Made by a program: the position numbers and the translations under genes
Notes under the pieces: generated by a model
The model's database searches: none
Told to the model about the DNA's origin: nothing
The model's input: only the letters and a program-made list of their open reading frames with translations
Source of the DNA: Chitinivibrionales bacterium
GTDB taxonomy: Bacteria; Fibrobacterota; Chitinivibrionia; Chitinivibrionales; WJKA01
Length of the DNA: 64,000 nucleotides
Assembly: GCA_014728215.1 (NCBI GenBank)
Contig: WJLZ01000215.1
Coordinates: 83,931 to 147,930 of the forward strand
Direction of reading: 5' to 3'
Shown here: positions 63,165 to 64,000 of the stretch, one piece after another
Layout: the number at the start of each line of letters is the position of its first letter
How positions within the stretch are numbered: the first letter of the stretch is position 1

Positions 63165-63901
63165 AAAAACTCGACCTGAATGCAATAGCAGCACATCTTG
63201 AAAGCCTCGAAGAAACAATCATTTTTAAGCTTATCGATCGGGCGCAGTGGAAAACAAATCGCATCATCTATGAAAAAGGACGCAGTGGGTTTAAAAACAA
63301 CACAACCCATAGCCTTTTTGAACTCCGGTTATTATACCAGGAACGGATGGATGCCGAATTCGGCAGGTTCTGTGTTCCCGAGGAACGGCCTTTCAACAGT
63401 GAGCTTCCTGCTCCCCAGCGGGAGGTTACGATTCCTGAAACCGGTCTCTGCACTAACGACTTTAATGTTGTAAACCTTACGCATGAAATTTTGGATGACT
63501 ATCTGGCTTTGATACCCGGTATATGTCGTGATGGTGACGATGAGCAGTATGGGTCGAGTGTGGAGCATGATGTGTTTGCCGTGCAGGCTGTTTCCCGGAG
63601 AATACATTACGGCTCCTTCTATGTTGCCGAAAGTAAGTATCGAAGCAATTCATCGACACTCAAGCCTTTAATCGAGGCAAAAGATTATGAGGGCTTATAT
63701 GAAGCACTCACGCGAAAAGATGTTGAAAAGGCGATAATCGCCCGGGTACAGGAAAAAGTCATCAGCGTTCAGGCGCGGATGCGCCATGAAATCCGGCATA
63801 CCGTCGAGCCGAAAACAGTTCTGCAGTTTTATCACGACTGTATAATCCCGACAACAAAAAAGGGTGAAGTCCTTTATCTTTTGCAGCGGCCGCTTACATG
63901 A
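63161..63901 (+). CDS. Chorismate mutase, eukaryotic (yeast ARO7-like) type
   Basis: A 246-residue all-helical enzyme converting chorismate to prephenate. It aligns along its length with yeast Aro7 (256 residues): LEETIIFKLIDRAQ, GDDEQYGSSVEHDVFAVQAVSRRIHYGSFYVAESKYRS and IIPTTKKGEVLYLLQR. The equivalents of yeast R157, K168, T242 and E246 are kept; R16 aligns with alanine (A10). The start is ATG 63161 in an ATGA overlap with trpA; an earlier ATG at 63140 lies inside trpA. The usual bacterial AroQ/AroH or PheA fusion is not seen. It is followed 53 bases later by a probable aroA. Confidence 0.88.
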   Translation: MKKLDLNAIAAHLESLEETIIFKLIDRAQWKTNRIIYEKGRSGFKNNTTHSLFELRLLYQERMDAEFGRFCVPEERPFNSELPAPQREVTIPETGLCTNDFNVVNLTHEILDDYLALIPGICRDGDDEQYGSSVEHDVFAVQAVSRRIHYGSFYVAESKYRSNSSTLKPLIEAKDYEGLYEALTRKDVEKAIIARVQEKVISVQARMRHEIRHTVEPKTVLQFYHDCIIPTTKKGEVLYLLQRPLT

Positions 63902-63954
63902 AACCCCTCGACATCCGAATACTATTGTAATCATTTTCACCAAGGGAGAAGAAG

Positions 63955-64000
63955 ATGCTGGAGATTAAGGCTGCCCGTGAAATACGGGGCGCCGTTGAAA
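63955..64000 (+). CDS. aroA: Probable 3-phosphoshikimate 1-carboxyvinyltransferase, 5' end only
   Basis: Only 15 codons are inside the window. The N-terminus MLEIKAAREIRGAVE matches the usual start of EPSP synthases, and GGGAGAAGAAG forms the ribosome site. It lies directly after chorismate mutase in an aromatic operon. The family call rests on this short match and the context. Confidence 0.5.
   Translation, partial: MLEIKAAREIRGAVE

Overview
The window comes from a diderm (Gram-negative type) bacterium with a dense genome of moderate GC. The evidence is an ADP-heptose epimerase for LPS core, an outer-membrane PorV-like protein, type VI secretion baseplate and membrane-complex genes, a murein M23 peptidase and an L,D-transpeptidase. 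The gene mix (RnfCDGEAB, PEGA and Hanks-kinase proteins, FGE-sulfatase/FecR fusion, DUF4416, AgmX/PglI C-terminal domain, two TrpB types, eukaryotic-type chorismate mutase) fits the FCB side of the tree, possibly a Fibrobacterota/Chitinispirillia-like lineage. That placement is inference and weak. There are no rRNA genes, insertion sequences, CRISPR arrays or phage genes.

Layout. 1-9040: a partial hldD, a Yip1-like membrane protein, an orphan FliN-type SpoA protein, then a minus-strand run (PorV-like, YjbQ, M23 peptidase, degenerate sensor kinase, PspC, PAS/HD-GYP, small membrane protein, DUF4416). 9260-14578: complete rnfCDGEAB operon for ion-pumping ferredoxin:NAD oxidoreductase. 14820-16477: shikimate kinase-like gene and aroC. 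16680-29203: a PAS/HisKA_2 kinase, two large exported multidomain proteins, trpB2, a hybrid kinase and an AgmX-type protein. 29501-35158: folE, an exported esterase, then ptsI-glgP. 35573-35662: tRNA-Ser(GCU), followed by a nested inverted repeat and a STAS-like pair. 36737-46328: tssK-tssL-tssM facing away from a PEGA protein, a transmembrane Ser/Thr kinase and a beta-helix-like protein. 46356-58103: SprT-like protease, hisS, murC, L,D-transpeptidase, LOG protein, a tiny histone H1-like protein, a Tex-like protein, argS-rsfS-LytR_C, panD, and a short cupin joined out of frame to a broken Mth938-like reading frame. 58399-64000: lepA, a signal-peptidase-I-like protein without catalytic residues, trpB-trpA, a eukaryotic-type chorismate mutase and the start of a probable aroA.

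Working together. Aromatic biosynthesis genes are scattered (aroK-like/aroC; trpB2; trpBA-CM-aroA). Translation-related genes cluster at 47-60 kb. Sensory capacity is high: four PAS-type signalling proteins, one with a decayed ATPase domain. The most interesting items are the catalytically dead signal peptidase homologue, the yeast-like chorismate mutase with one altered active-site position, the T6SS-linked PEGA/kinase/beta-helix trio, the metallophosphatase-thioredoxin-fold fusion, and several conserved enzymes (ArgRS, shikimate kinase, RnfB, a Tex paralogue) with altered signature residues. All alignments were made by eye from remembered family consensus.
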